From positions 1 to 37,031 of the forward strand of contig NZ_JABX01000053.1 of NCBI RefSeq assembly GCF_001469165.1: a stretch of 37,031 nt of DNA, in the 5' to 3' direction. The position numbers were made by a program, and so were the translations under genes. The stretch comes from Thiohalocapsa sp. ML1. Its GTDB lineage: Bacteria; Pseudomonadota; Gammaproteobacteria; Chromatiales; Chromatiaceae. This document shows, in pieces, positions 15,636 to 25,134 of this stretch. The notes under the pieces are model-generated. The model was given only the letters and a program-made list of their open reading frames with translations. It was not told the origin of the DNA and ran no database searches. Within the stretch, counting starts at the first letter, position 1. Every line of letters starts with the position of its first letter.

Positions 15636-18226
15636 TGGACGTCAACGGCACGCCGTACTTTCTGCTGCGTGAGCCTGCGGAGTTCGCGCACGGCTCCTCC
15701 GCGTTCGGCTGGGACGCCCGGCGCGGCGCGTTCACGCTGCGCCAGGCCCAGCAACTACGCCTGCCGCAGGTGCCGGTTGCCGCCGCGCGTGCGGCCTGGG
15801 CCGGTGCTGGCGCGCTGGTGCGCGACCCGTTCGGCCAGGTCGCGCGGGTCGCGCCTGGATCTGAGTTACCCGCCGACACGGGCACCGGCCTGCAACGCGA
15901 TCACGTGGTGGTTGCTGCCGGTCTTGGCTTCGCGCCGCTGCGCGACGACGCGTTGCGACCGGTCGCAGCGCCCGCGCCCGCCGCCGATGCCCCGTTGCCG
16001 CGGCTGGTCGACCTCGCGCTCGGCGGCACGCCCGACGATGCGCGGCTGGTGGTCGGCTATAGTGACGGCGCCGCCCGCCACGGGCTGATCCTGTTCCATC
16101 TGGGCCGGCGCTGGCAGCAGGCGCTCGCGCCGGAACTCCCGGCGGCGCCGGTGCGCGCCTGCGTGGACGCCGACGGCGCGGTCTGGTGCGTGACCGCGGG
16201 CGCGCTCGTCTACTGCACCGGCGGTCCGCTGCCGCTGCCCTATCGGCGCCAGCCGTTGCGCTTCGAGCCTGCGATCATCACGCCGCACCCGTTCGCCGCG
16301 CAATGGACGCGAGCGCTGCCGGCGGACCTGCGCCCGCTCGCGCTCTGTACCGATGCCCGGACGCTTTACCTGCTCGCCGAGGACTGGCCGGGCTGGCCCA
16401 GCGATGGCGATGCGGTCCCTGGCGCCGGCCTCGGCACCCAGCGCGTGTTGACCCGCCCGCGCGACCCCGACCCGGCGTTGCCCTGGACCGACTGGCCGGT
16501 GGTGGCACCGGCGCTCCCCGCGGGCACCGCGATGCCGTACGCCGTCGATCTCGGCGTGTTCGCGGACGGGCGTCTCGCCGCACCGGCCCCGCGTGAGCCG
16601 GGCGATGTCCGGTTCATCCAGCGTGACTGCCCGGTGCTCGAACTCACGCAACATCCGACCACCGGTGTGCGGACCGCCCGCCTGGTGCACGAGCGCTATC
16701 CGCGCCACGCGACCGCCTCGCCGCGGCTGGTCGGTAACGTCGATGGGGCGATCTACTACCAAGGGGCGCCGGATCGCAGCGACGCCGGGCCGCGGGTGCT
16801 GCTGCTGTCGGCGCTGCCGCGCCCGGCGTTCCCGACCGCAGCGCAGGTGACGCTGCGGCTTGGCCCGGGCGGTGCGGGGCTCGATGCCGGTCGCCCGGAC
16901 ACCCCCTGGCACCGGGTCTACGTCGACGGCTGCATCCCGCCCGGCTGTCGGCTGCGCCTGTTTGCGAAGGCCTACAACGACCCGACCAACCGCAGGGCGG
17001 TGCCCTATGCGGAGCAGCCGGCGCCGCTGTGGAATCCGCTCGGCTCGGAGTTGCCGTTTCACGCCCCGCTGGCACCGAACAAGCCTGGCGAGAGCGGCCT
17101 GTTCGAGGTGCTGTTGCAGCATCGCGACGGGGCCGTGCGCACGCTGACCGGGCGCTATCTGCAACTGCGCATCCTGATGGAGGGCGACGGCCAGCACACG
17201 CCCGCGATCCATGCGCTGCGCATCTACGCCCCGCGCTTCTCGTATCAGGAGGCCTGGCTGCCGCCGCTGTTCCGGCAGCAGGCGGCGCGCGCCGACGCCG
17301 ATACCGACAACGCTACCGGCGCCGATAGTGGCGCCGCGACCGGCCCGGCCAACGGCGCCGATGTCCGCGAGCGCCTGCTCGCGGCCTGCGAGGGGCTGCT
17401 GACGCCGATCGAGGGGCGCATCGCCGCCGCCGAGGCCCTGCTCGACCCGCACGCGGCCCCGTCGGCGCTGCTGCCGGTGCTGGCCGCGACGCTGGGTATC
17501 CGGCTGCCACCGGCATGGCCCGAGGCGCGTGCGCGCCGCCTGCTCGCGAGCGGCTGCCTGGTGCAGCAGTGGCGCGGCACCTGGCCGGGGCTGCGGTTGG
17601 CGCTCGACATCGCCACCGACGGCGGGGTCGCGCGCGGTGAGGTCGTGATCGTCGAGCACTTCCGGCTGCGGCGCACCTTCGCGACCATCCTCGGGCTGGA
17701 CCTGGACGACCGCGACCACCCGCTGACACTCGGCACCGGTGAGAGCGGCAACAGCATCGTCGGCGACAGCCTGATCCTGGCCGACGGCGCGAGCCGTGAG
17801 TTCCTGGCCCTGCTGGCGCCGGCGCTGGCGCCCGAATTGGACGCAGCGGTCGTCGCCGCGGGCGCGCCGACCGAGGCCCCGCTCGGCAGCGTCGCCGCCG
17901 ATGCCGGGATCGTCGCCGATTTCTTCGATCGCTACAGCAACCGCGTCAGCGTGCTGTTGCACGGCCCCGCCCGCGCCCGGCGCGGCGCGGTGGAGGCGGT
18001 GCTCGCCACCGAGCTGCCAGCGCATCTGTGCGCGCGGATCATCGAGACCGACCGACCGTTCGTGCTCGGGCTGGCGCCACTGCTGGAGATCGACAGCTTC
18101 CTGACCAAAACCCCGCCGCCGCGACGCGCGACGCTCGACGACACCTGGCTGGGCCACGAGGGGGTGCTGACCAACCCGGTGGCACTGTCGCCGCGCGACC
18201 TGAACGCGCGGGGAGGCGTGGCCTGA
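15635..18226 (+). CDS. Tail protein with TIGR02242/gpI-like C-terminal domain (Pvc12-like)
   Basis: An 863-residue protein. Residues ~1-540 are strand-rich with repeated short hydrophobic strands and many DG/PD turns, possibly a propeller. Residues ~580-780 carry the phage tail domain of the TIGR02242/gpI class: RLLAACEGLLTPIEGRIAAAEALLDPHAAPSALLPVLAATLGI, ARRLLASGCLVQQWRGTWPGLRLALDIATDG, then VVIVEHFRLRRTFATILGLDLDDRDHPLTLGTGESGNSIVGDSLIL. The C-terminus has LATELPAHLCARIIETDRPFVLGL, again typical. In eCIS it forms the baseplate wedge together with gpJ, whose stop its start touches. The large N-terminal extension may face outward and interact with fibres; this is inference. Confidence 0.88.
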   Translation: MDVNGTPYFLLREPAEFAHGSSAFGWDARRGAFTLRQAQQLRLPQVPVAAARAAWAGAGALVRDPFGQVARVAPGSELPADTGTGLQRDHVVVAAGLGFAPLRDDALRPVAAPAPAADAPLPRLVDLALGGTPDDARLVVGYSDGAARHGLILFHLGRRWQQALAPELPAAPVRACVDADGAVWCVTAGALVYCTGGPLPLPYRRQPLRFEPAIITPHPFAAQWTRALPADLRPLALCTDARTLYLLAEDWPGWPSDGDAVPGAGLGTQRVLTRPRDPDPALPWTDWPVVAPALPAGTAMPYAVDLGVFADGRLAAPAPREPGDVRFIQRDCPVLELTQHPTTGVRTARLVHERYPRHATASPRLVGNVDGAIYYQGAPDRSDAGPRVLLLSALPRPAFPTAAQVTLRLGPGGAGLDAGRPDTPWHRVYVDGCIPPGCRLRLFAKAYNDPTNRRAVPYAEQPAPLWNPLGSELPFHAPLAPNKPGESGLFEVLLQHRDGAVRTLTGRYLQLRILMEGDGQHTPAIHALRIYAPRFSYQEAWLPPLFRQQAARADADTDNATGADSGAATGPANGADVRERLLAACEGLLTPIEGRIAAAEALLDPHAAPSALLPVLAATLGIRLPPAWPEARARRLLASGCLVQQWRGTWPGLRLALDIATDGGVARGEVVIVEHFRLRRTFATILGLDLDDRDHPLTLGTGESGNSIVGDSLILADGASREFLALLAPALAPELDAAVVAAGAPTEAPLGSVAADAGIVADFFDRYSNRVSVLLHGPARARRGAVEAVLATELPAHLCARIIETDRPFVLGLAPLLEIDSFLTKTPPPRRATLDDTWLGHEGVLTNPVALSPRDLNARGGVA

Positions 18227-18299
18227 TGTTGCCCCCAACGCCGCACCCAACGCCTCCCTCCGATGTGCCTGACGCGAACGACCCGACCGGAGACTGCCG

Positions 18300-19223
18300 A
18301 TGACCACTGCCAGCGACGCCACCACCCTGCGCACCGACGCGGCCCTGGCCGAGCCGTTGCGGCGGGTTGCGTTCGAGGCCGGCATGCTGCTCGGGCTCGA
18401 GGCGACCCGCGATGAGCAGGCCTATCACCGGCGCCGCGTGACCCGCGCGCAGTACTGGCTGCACGGGGCCGGCACCGTTGCCGGGCTGCGCGTCAGCATC
18501 GATCCGGTGAGCAGTGCGACGCCCAACGCCAACCAACTGGTCCGGCTGCTGGTCGCCCCCGGCGTCGGCCTCGACGGCCTCGGTCGCGAGCTGCTGCTGC
18601 ACGAGACGCACTGCCTGGACCTCGGCGAATGGCTGCGGGCGCAGGACCCGGACTGGCTGCGCGGGGGTTTCGACGCCGCCGCGGAACGGCTGCATCTGGG
18701 CGTGTTCGCGCGCTATCAGGACTGCCCGGTCGGGCTGCAACCGGTGCTCGCGCGCAAGCTCAACCTCGGCACCGACCCGGTGCAGCCGAGCCGCATCGCC
18801 GACGCGGTGCTGCTGGAACTCGATCTGCTCGACCCGACCGTGTCGCTCGATCGCCTGGGCCCCTGGCCGCTGCACGGCCCGGTGCAGGGGGCCGCCGCCG
18901 GACCGCTGCCGGACTTGAGCGTCGAGGAGCAGCAGGCGCTCGCCGACCTGCCCGCCGATGCCGACGCCGAACGCGCGCGGCTGACGCTGCGGCTGCGGCT
19001 GCTGCACCTGTTCGATGCGCCCTGGTCGGCGCCGGCGCTGACCGCGGACCTGCTGGCGCTGGCGCGGCTGCCGCTCGCGCGCCTGACGCTCGCGACCACG
19101 GACCCGGCCACCGACCTGGTCGTGAACCCGGCGCGCATCAGGATCGACAATCTGAGCCGGCCGTTCGTGCCGACTGCGGCCCAACTGGATCAAGCGCTGG
19201 CCCAGGCGCTGGCCGCTCCCTGA
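18300..19223 (+). CDS. Unassigned eCIS protein, first of three with a shared N-terminal module
   Basis: A 307-residue protein of no named function. Residues ~35-105 hold the module seen in phage-tail-like clusters: RRRVTRAQYWLHGAGTVAGLRVSI then LLVAPGVGLDGLGRELLLHE, that is a HGAGTVAGL turn and a beta strand pair around a P-G-x-x-L-D-x-x-G-R-E-L motif. The rest is helical and Ala/Leu-rich, ending FVPTAAQLDQALAQALAAP. The leader CCGGAGACTG before its ATG recurs almost unchanged before the next gene (19280-19289). It follows the gpI-like gene after 73 bases. A baseplate or fibre-attachment role is inferred from position. Confidence 0.75.
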   Translation: MTTASDATTLRTDAALAEPLRRVAFEAGMLLGLEATRDEQAYHRRRVTRAQYWLHGAGTVAGLRVSIDPVSSATPNANQLVRLLVAPGVGLDGLGRELLLHETHCLDLGEWLRAQDPDWLRGGFDAAAERLHLGVFARYQDCPVGLQPVLARKLNLGTDPVQPSRIADAVLLELDLLDPTVSLDRLGPWPLHGPVQGAAAGPLPDLSVEEQQALADLPADADAERARLTLRLRLLHLFDAPWSAPALTADLLALARLPLARLTLATTDPATDLVVNPARIRIDNLSRPFVPTAAQLDQALAQALAAP

Positions 19224-19289
19224 CGCCGCGCGCCCGGCCCTGTTCCATCCGGTTCCCCCTCTTTCATCGGCCCGCCCCCGGAGACTGCG

Positions 19290-21098
19290 ATGAGCACCAT
19301 TCCCGGCTTCGCCCCCCTCGGCAACCTTGCGCCGCCGCTGCCGGGGCTGCCGGATCAGGCGGACTTCAACCCGCTCCTGACCCGTACCCATTACTTCGAC
19401 GGGCGCCTGCTGACGGCCGCGGACCTGACTCGCGAGCAGTTGTACCTGGACCAGCGCCTGCGCGAGGTAGGGCGCGGGCTCGGCGCCGGCGTCGTGCGTG
19501 GGCTCGAAGTCGCGCTCGTCGGCGGGCACATCAGCATCGAGCCGGGGCTCGCCATCACCGCCGCCGGGCGGGTGCTCGAGGTGCGCGCGCCGCTGCCGGT
19601 CGATGTCAATGACCGCGCCAGGATCGCATTGCAGAACGACGGGCGCTTCGCCAACCTGCCGCACGGCCTGTTTGCGCTGTTGCTGGCCTATGCCGAGCGC
19701 CCGCAAGGCGTCGCCGAGGTCTTCCCGCGTGACCTCGCCGAGCGCACCACGCGCCATGACGTCGACGAGGAGGGCGTGCAGGCGTGGCTGTGGTCATTGC
19801 CGGTGCCGCTGCCGGCCGCCGGCCAGTTCACGCTGCGCGCGGGCCTGATGCGGCTCGCGGTCCAGGGGGCGCTCGATGCCTTCGGGCTGCCCGAGGACGC
19901 GGTCGCGCTCGGCGTGCTCGCGATCAGCGACAACGCCCCGCGTTGGCTCGACCAGACGCTGCTGCGCCATGCGCCGCGCCGGTTCCCCGGCCCGGCGGAT
20001 CGCCAGGCCGATCTCAAGCGCCAGTACGAGGCCCTGCTCGCCGATGTGCTCGCGGCCCGGCTGCCGCTGGCCGGGGACTTCGCGGCCACCGACTACTTTC
20101 GCGTGCTGCCGCCGACCGGGCGGGCGCCGAAGGCCGCGTTCGACCCCGTGACCGGGCGCCAGCGCTTCTTTCCCGAGCATTTTCTGGTCTCGGTCGCGCC
20201 AATCCGCCAGGCCGACCTCGACCTGGTGCAGCAGGAGTCCCTGCGGTTGCCGCCGATCGACCTGGCCCGCGACGAGCCGGTGGACCTGGTCGTGCTCGCG
20301 CCGCTGCCGGACCAGACCTTCGGGCGCCTGACTGCCGGCCTGCTGCGCGAACCGCCGGCGGACCCGGCGCTGGCCCCTGCCGCGCCGCCGGTGCGCCTCC
20401 CCCGACTCGACCTGCTGGCGCTGCGCCTGTATCCGCAGCCGCCGGTGCATGCCCGCGACACCGACGGCCCCGACTGGGGCGTGCTGTGGGACGCCGTGGA
20501 CGCGGACGCGCTGGTGTTCGTGCGCCGGCCGACGCGCGCCGCCGAGACCGGCATCAGCGCGATTCGCATCGCGACCGGCGCGCCAGTGGCGCCGTTGGTC
20601 GATGACGCCGCCCCACCAGATGCCCCAGCCGACGCCCTGCCGGCCCCCGGCGACACGGCCAATCTGTTGCTCGACGAGGACGCGCTGCTGCTGCGTCGCG
20701 TCGGGTTTGCGCGCCTCGCTGCGTTGCGCGCGCCGACCGACGCCGAGGGCGAGGCCGCGCTGGCGGAACTGCGCGCCGATTTCGGCGCCGAGGCCAGGGT
20801 TGCGCTGGCCGCGCTGGAGCTGCTGGCGCTGATCGAGCGGCGTTTCGACCCGGTGCTGTGGCCGACGCTGCTCGCCACCGCCCGCGCCGGCACGCTGGCG
20901 CGCCTGCGCGATGTGCTGGTCGAGCGCCGCGAGGCCGAGGCCGCGGTGCGAGCCACTGCCATCGCCGACGGCAACGCGCCGCCAGCGCCCGCCGGCACTG
21001 CCGCGCTGATCGACGAACTGGCCGCCGACCCCACGCTGTCCGTCGCGCTGCCCGACGCGCTGCGGCTGCGTTGGCAGGCCCTGGGCGACCCGGCCTGA
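19290..21098 (+). CDS. Unassigned eCIS protein, second of three with a shared N-terminal module
   Basis: A 602-residue protein. Residues ~30-107 contain HYFDGRLLTAADLTREQLYLDQRLREVGRGLGAGVVRGLEV followed by ISIEPGLAITAAGRVLEVRAPLPVDV, which matches the first protein (HGAGTVAGLRV ... APGVGLDGLGREL) in order and spacing and is a fuller copy of the module. Next comes a Pro/Ala-rich middle (~300-360), then an acidic Ala-rich helical C-terminus. No membrane segment or signal is seen. The Y-F-D-G-R-L-L start resembles proteins often found after tail baseplate genes. The function is unknown; it may build a baseplate periphery or fibre base. Confidence 0.75.
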   Translation: MSTIPGFAPLGNLAPPLPGLPDQADFNPLLTRTHYFDGRLLTAADLTREQLYLDQRLREVGRGLGAGVVRGLEVALVGGHISIEPGLAITAAGRVLEVRAPLPVDVNDRARIALQNDGRFANLPHGLFALLLAYAERPQGVAEVFPRDLAERTTRHDVDEEGVQAWLWSLPVPLPAAGQFTLRAGLMRLAVQGALDAFGLPEDAVALGVLAISDNAPRWLDQTLLRHAPRRFPGPADRQADLKRQYEALLADVLAARLPLAGDFAATDYFRVLPPTGRAPKAAFDPVTGRQRFFPEHFLVSVAPIRQADLDLVQQESLRLPPIDLARDEPVDLVVLAPLPDQTFGRLTAGLLREPPADPALAPAAPPVRLPRLDLLALRLYPQPPVHARDTDGPDWGVLWDAVDADALVFVRRPTRAAETGISAIRIATGAPVAPLVDDAAPPDAPADALPAPGDTANLLLDEDALLLRRVGFARLAALRAPTDAEGEAALAELRADFGAEARVALAALELLALIERRFDPVLWPTLLATARAGTLARLRDVLVERREAEAAVRATAIADGNAPPAPAGTAALIDELAADPTLSVALPDALRLRWQALGDPA

Positions 21099-21124
21099 CC
21101 GCAACCCCACGCGAGGCGAACCCG

Positions 21125-24100
21125 ATGACCACGATCCGGCTGACGGCGCCCGTCGCCATGTCCGAGTTCCTCGTCCGACCACGGCTGGTGCCGGGCCGGC
21201 ACCTGGGCGAGGACGAGTTCGACCGGTTGCAGGCCTATGCCGACGCCCGGCTGGCGCCGCTGACCGCGACGCTGCCGCCCGGCATCCTGCACGGGCTTGG
21301 CTGCGAGCCCGGCGTCGAGCCCGCGCGACCGGGCTCGCGCGTGCTGGTCGAGCCCGGGCTTGCGGTCGCCGGGGACGGCCAGCTGGTCGGGCTGTTCATC
21401 GCGGCGCAAGCGACCTGGGCCGCGCTGCTGACGGACTGGCTGCGCGTCCAGCGCACGGATGACGCGAGCGGCGTCTACTACCTGACCCTGCAGCGCGGGG
21501 TCGGCGTCATCGATGCCGGTGTCCCGCCGGCGCCCTGTCAGCGCGCCGAGCCGGACCCGCGCCGCGACCTGCGGCGCGAGGTGCTGGGCCGGCTCGTGCT
21601 TCGCCGGCTCGCGCTTCGCGCCGACGGGCTCGCCGCGATGACCCCGGCGCAGGTGCAGAATCAGGTCGCCGCGCTACATGTGGACGGCGCCTTTCTGCAC
21701 GGCTTCGGCGGTGCGGTGCCGCTCGCGCTGCTCGCGGTCTCGGTGCGACCGGGCAGCGCGCCGATCGCGGAACTGGACCCCGCGTTGGTGGACGCGCGGT
21801 TTCGCGTTGACTGGTGTTCGCCGGCCGCCGGACGCTATCTCGCGGTGCCCCATGCCGGGCAGCGGGTGTTGTTCGAGCAGGTGCAGGAGGCCTGGCGGGC
21901 GGCGCTGACGGCGGCAATGGCCCCTGCGATGGCTGGGCCGGACCTGGCCACGGCGCTGGAGGCGACCCTGCGGCTCGACTTCCTGCCCGCCGCCGGCGTG
22001 CTGCCGTTGGCGCTGCTGGAGCAGGCCGACCAGCCGACCCCGCGGCTGCGCTGGCTGCCGCGCCACGTCGCGGTGGACATGGTGCCGGTGCCGGAGGAGG
22101 CGGTGCTGGAACTGCTGGAGCGCCACCTGCCGCGGCGACCGCTCGACCTGCGTCGCCCGGCGGGCGATGCCATCCGGCTGCTGCTGGCCGTGAACGAGCC
22201 GGACTACCGGCCGGACCTGCTGGACTTCCCGGCGATCGACGCGCAACTGGTCATCGATCTCTATCGCACGCACCTGCGCGCCTATCAGGCCTGGCACGGC
22301 TGGCGCATCGGCTACGACTTGCTATACGCGGTCACCGAAGCCGACAACCTGTCGCCGACCGCGTTGCGGGCGCTGGCGCTGCCGCCGGTGTTGAGCCAGC
22401 CGCCGCGACCGGGGGACTTCTACGCCGCGCTCATCAGTGCCGCCCGCGCCGAACTGCCGCTGGTCAACGGTGGCCCACCCCATCCGTACGACGACGGCAT
22501 CCCGACGGCGCCGCCCTTCTACACCGGTTGGCTGCGCGACGGTGTGCCGCCACCGGTGCCGGCCCCGGCAGCGGACGGGCTGGTGTTGCGCTATCGCGTC
22601 GAGCAACTCGAACTTGAACGGCTCGATCAGCGCATCCGGGCGCTGCGCGCGCGGCTCGAGAAACACCGCGACTATCTGCTGCTGCAACGCCAGCAACTCG
22701 ACGCGCAGACGGTGTCACTGACGGCGCTCGGCGGCGGCGTCGCCGGTGACGGAAGCGGGCTGCAGATGGCGCGGTGGCTGCCGTTCACGAAGCTCCGGGG
22801 CCGGGCCGCGGCGGCGGCGGAGGATGCGACCGAACCGCCCGCGGACCGGGCGGCGCCCGCCAGCCCCGCCACCGCCGACGCGGGGGCGACCCGCGGATTC
22901 GCCGGTCCATCCGCGTTCGTCCTGGCGCAGCCACAGTTCACGACCCAGGCGTTCGTTGCACCGACCAAGGCGCCGCAGTTCGATGCGGTGCGCCAGGGCT
23001 TTGCGATCGAGACCCTGGCCACCAAGCCGCGGGAGACGCTGCATGGCGCTGCCGCCTCCACGGTCGAGACCAATCTGCAACGCGACCGGCTGAACAAGCT
23101 CGAGGCGGTGCCGCGGCGCACGCTGACCACGCCGGCACTCGAAGGCCGCAGCTATCAGTTCGGCGTGCTCGATCACATCCAGGCCGAGGTCCGCGAGTAC
23201 GAGGCGACCTGGCGCGGGATGAGGGACCTGATCGAGAGCCTGGAGGGCATGTTTGACCCGGTCGAGGCCGCGAGCATCCGCCGCGTGCTGGTGGGCTTCG
23301 GTGAGCCGGTGAACCCGAGCGCGCTGGCCGCTGACCAGGCTGACCGCGATTATCCGCTGGGTCGGTTCGACCTGGGCCGCATCCGGACACTGTTTGAGCG
23401 GGCGGACGCGGCCGTGCCGAACGAGCGCCCGAACGAGACCGAGGCCCAGACCAGGTTACGCCGACGCGCAGAGGGCGTGCGCGATGCGTTGCGGGGCCTG
23501 ATCACGTCGCATGCCGGTTTTCTGGAAGCCGCGGAACTGACGGAGGCCGGGCTCGGCGAGTACGCAACGCCGGACCCTCAGCGTCGCTTCGAGGCGATGT
23601 TTCAGGCCGGGCAGATCCTGACCCGCCAGATCGCCTGGATGGAGGACCGCTACCAGCGCCTGGAGGACGAACTCGAGGGCCGGCTGCGCGAGCGCATCCG
23701 CCTGGAGGGGGTTCTGGAGCGCCTGGCCGTCGCGATCGAGTCGGCCGGTCGGCGGCTCGCACAGCTCGATGCCACGCGGCTGGAACTGCTCAGCGACTAC
23801 GGCATCGCCCAGGCGCTGACGCGGGAGGACTGGGCGGCGGTGTATCGGCGCGATCGCGAGCGCAGCCGCATCCTGACCGAGGGGCTGCGCGGGCTCTACT
23901 ACGTTCGGGTGCGCGAGACCCCGGTCAGCGCCGCGCTGATCGCGCCGCTGCCGCTGCGCCACGGCACCGCCGCCGATCTGGTGCCGGGCTGCGACTGGGA
24001 CACCGAGGTCGATGTGCCCGCCGCGCTGGCCGCGGTGTTCGCGACCGTGCTCGAGGTGCCGTTCGCGGACTGGGCGCCGCTGGCGCCGCTGGTGCCCAAG

Positions 24101-25075
24101 TTGCCGGTCGAGCGCGTGCCGGACCTGCTCGGGCTGCATCGCTACCGGCTCGCGCAGCAGCAGGGCGGCGGCTCGATGTCGGGTTTGGGGTCTGCCGGGC
24201 TGGCGGCACGGCTGGCGCCGGTGCTCGCGGCCAACGCGCAGCTCAATCAGGGCTGGTCCGCGCTCGCCGGGCGCCCGGTTGGCGCGGGCGTCGGGTTGGG
24301 TGGCGCGTTGGGCGGCGGGCCGGGCGCCGATGCGCGCGGTCGCTACCTGGCAGAGGCCGCGCGGATGTTGTCGCTGGCCGACGCGCTCGGGCTCAACGGC
24401 CCCGTCCAGCACGCGGCGCAGACGCTGCACAATCGCCTGGAGCAGTGCGTCGTCTGCCTGATGGATCGGCTGCCGCGGGTGGCGCCGTCGCTGCGTTTCA
24501 CCTGGGGCCAACTGGCCGAGGATGACCGGCTGCCCGCCGACGATGTCGCTCGCTGGCCCGGTCTCGACCGCGCCCAGGCCGAGGACTTCAACCGCGTGCG
24601 CACGCTCGCGGAACTGGTCAATTGGTGGTTCCGGCAACTGGCGGCGGACGCGAGCGGGGCCGGGCGCGCGGCGCTGCGCAATCTGATCCGCGCGGCGGTG
24701 ATCGTCGCCGCCCATGGCGACCCGGCGCTGGTGCTGCAGGGGCGGGTCGCGACCCCGCCGCGACGCCTCGCGGTCGGTGAGTCGCTGCGGCTCGCGCTGA
24801 ATACCGCCCCGCCGACCGGCACCCGGCTGCAACTGCTCGACGCCGCGCAGCGCGTGGTCGGCCTGCTCGCGGTGCAGGACCAGGACCAGGGCGGCATCCT
24901 GGCGCAGGTGGTGCGCGTCGATGCGACCGTCAGCGAGGTCACGACGCGCTTCACGGTGGTCTCGGCGGCGCTGTCCGCCGAGGCGCCGACGGCGCTGGTG
25001 GCGAAGGCTGGCGCCGGCATGGCCGCGCCAGCGAAGGTCGGTGCGAGCGGAGCGACGGCGGCATGGCTGCGATGA
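21125..25075 (+). CDS. Large unassigned coiled-coil eCIS protein, third with the shared module
   Basis: A 1316-residue protein; the ATG at 21125 was chosen because the frame upstream lies inside the previous gene. Residues ~15-100 repeat the module in weaker form (LVPGRHLGEDEFDRLQAYAD, ILHGLGCEPG, RVLVEPGLAVAGDGQLVGLF). Two likely coiled coils follow: residues ~490-530 (LELERLDQRIRALRARLEKHRDYLL) and ~830-895 (WMEDRYQRLEDELEGRLRERIRLEGVLERL). A Gly-rich stretch lies near 1015-1065 and a CVVC pair at 1108/1111. It is the largest structural candidate in the cluster. No tape-measure protein is recognisable elsewhere, so its length and helices make it one candidate, although the N-terminal module suggests a baseplate-periphery role instead. 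Confidence 0.72.
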   Translation: MTTIRLTAPVAMSEFLVRPRLVPGRHLGEDEFDRLQAYADARLAPLTATLPPGILHGLGCEPGVEPARPGSRVLVEPGLAVAGDGQLVGLFIAAQATWAALLTDWLRVQRTDDASGVYYLTLQRGVGVIDAGVPPAPCQRAEPDPRRDLRREVLGRLVLRRLALRADGLAAMTPAQVQNQVAALHVDGAFLHGFGGAVPLALLAVSVRPGSAPIAELDPALVDARFRVDWCSPAAGRYLAVPHAGQRVLFEQVQEAWRAALTAAMAPAMAGPDLATALEATLRLDFLPAAGVLPLALLEQADQPTPRLRWLPRHVAVDMVPVPEEAVLELLERHLPRRPLDLRRPAGDAIRLLLAVNEPDYRPDLLDFPAIDAQLVIDLYRTHLRAYQAWHGWRIGYDLLYAVTEADNLSPTALRALALPPVLSQPPRPGDFYAALISAARAELPLVNGGPPHPYDDGIPTAPPFYTGWLRDGVPPPVPAPAADGLVLRYRVEQLELERLDQRIRALRARLEKHRDYLLLQRQQLDAQTVSLTALGGGVAGDGSGLQMARWLPFTKLRGRAAAAAEDATEPPADRAAPASPATADAGATRGFAGPSAFVLAQPQFTTQAFVAPTKAPQFDAVRQGFAIETLATKPRETLHGAAASTVETNLQRDRLNKLEAVPRRTLTTPALEGRSYQFGVLDHIQAEVREYEATWRGMRDLIESLEGMFDPVEAASIRRVLVGFGEPVNPSALAADQADRDYPLGRFDLGRIRTLFERADAAVPNERPNETEAQTRLRRRAEGVRDALRGLITSHAGFLEAAELTEAGLGEYATPDPQRRFEAMFQAGQILTRQIAWMEDRYQRLEDELEGRLRERIRLEGVLERLAVAIESAGRRLAQLDATRLELLSDYGIAQALTREDWAAVYRRDRERSRILTEGLRGLYYVRVRETPVSAALIAPLPLRHGTAADLVPGCDWDTEVDVPAALAAVFATVLEVPFADWAPLAPLVPKLPVERVPDLLGLHRYRLAQQQGGGSMSGLGSAGLAARLAPVLAANAQLNQGWSALAGRPVGAGVGLGGALGGGPGADARGRYLAEAARMLSLADALGLNGPVQHAAQTLHNRLEQCVVCLMDRLPRVAPSLRFTWGQLAEDDRLPADDVARWPGLDRAQAEDFNRVRTLAELVNWWFRQLAADASGAGRAALRNLIRAAVIVAAHGDPALVLQGRVATPPRRLAVGESLRLALNTAPPTGTRLQLLDAAQRVVGLLAVQDQDQGGILAQVVRVDATVSEVTTRFTVVSAALSAEAPTALVAKAGAGMAAPAKVGASGATAAWLR

Positions 25076-25134
25076 ACCGAGCCGACTGGGCGACCCGGGG
25101 TCAGCGCGGGTTAAAGCCGCGCCGGGGCTGAGCC

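Noticed and set aside
20858-21124. Upstream extension of the 1316-residue protein
   Set aside because: The region lies inside the preceding gene in another frame and is Arg/Ala-rich shadow; the shared module starts just after the ATG at 21125.
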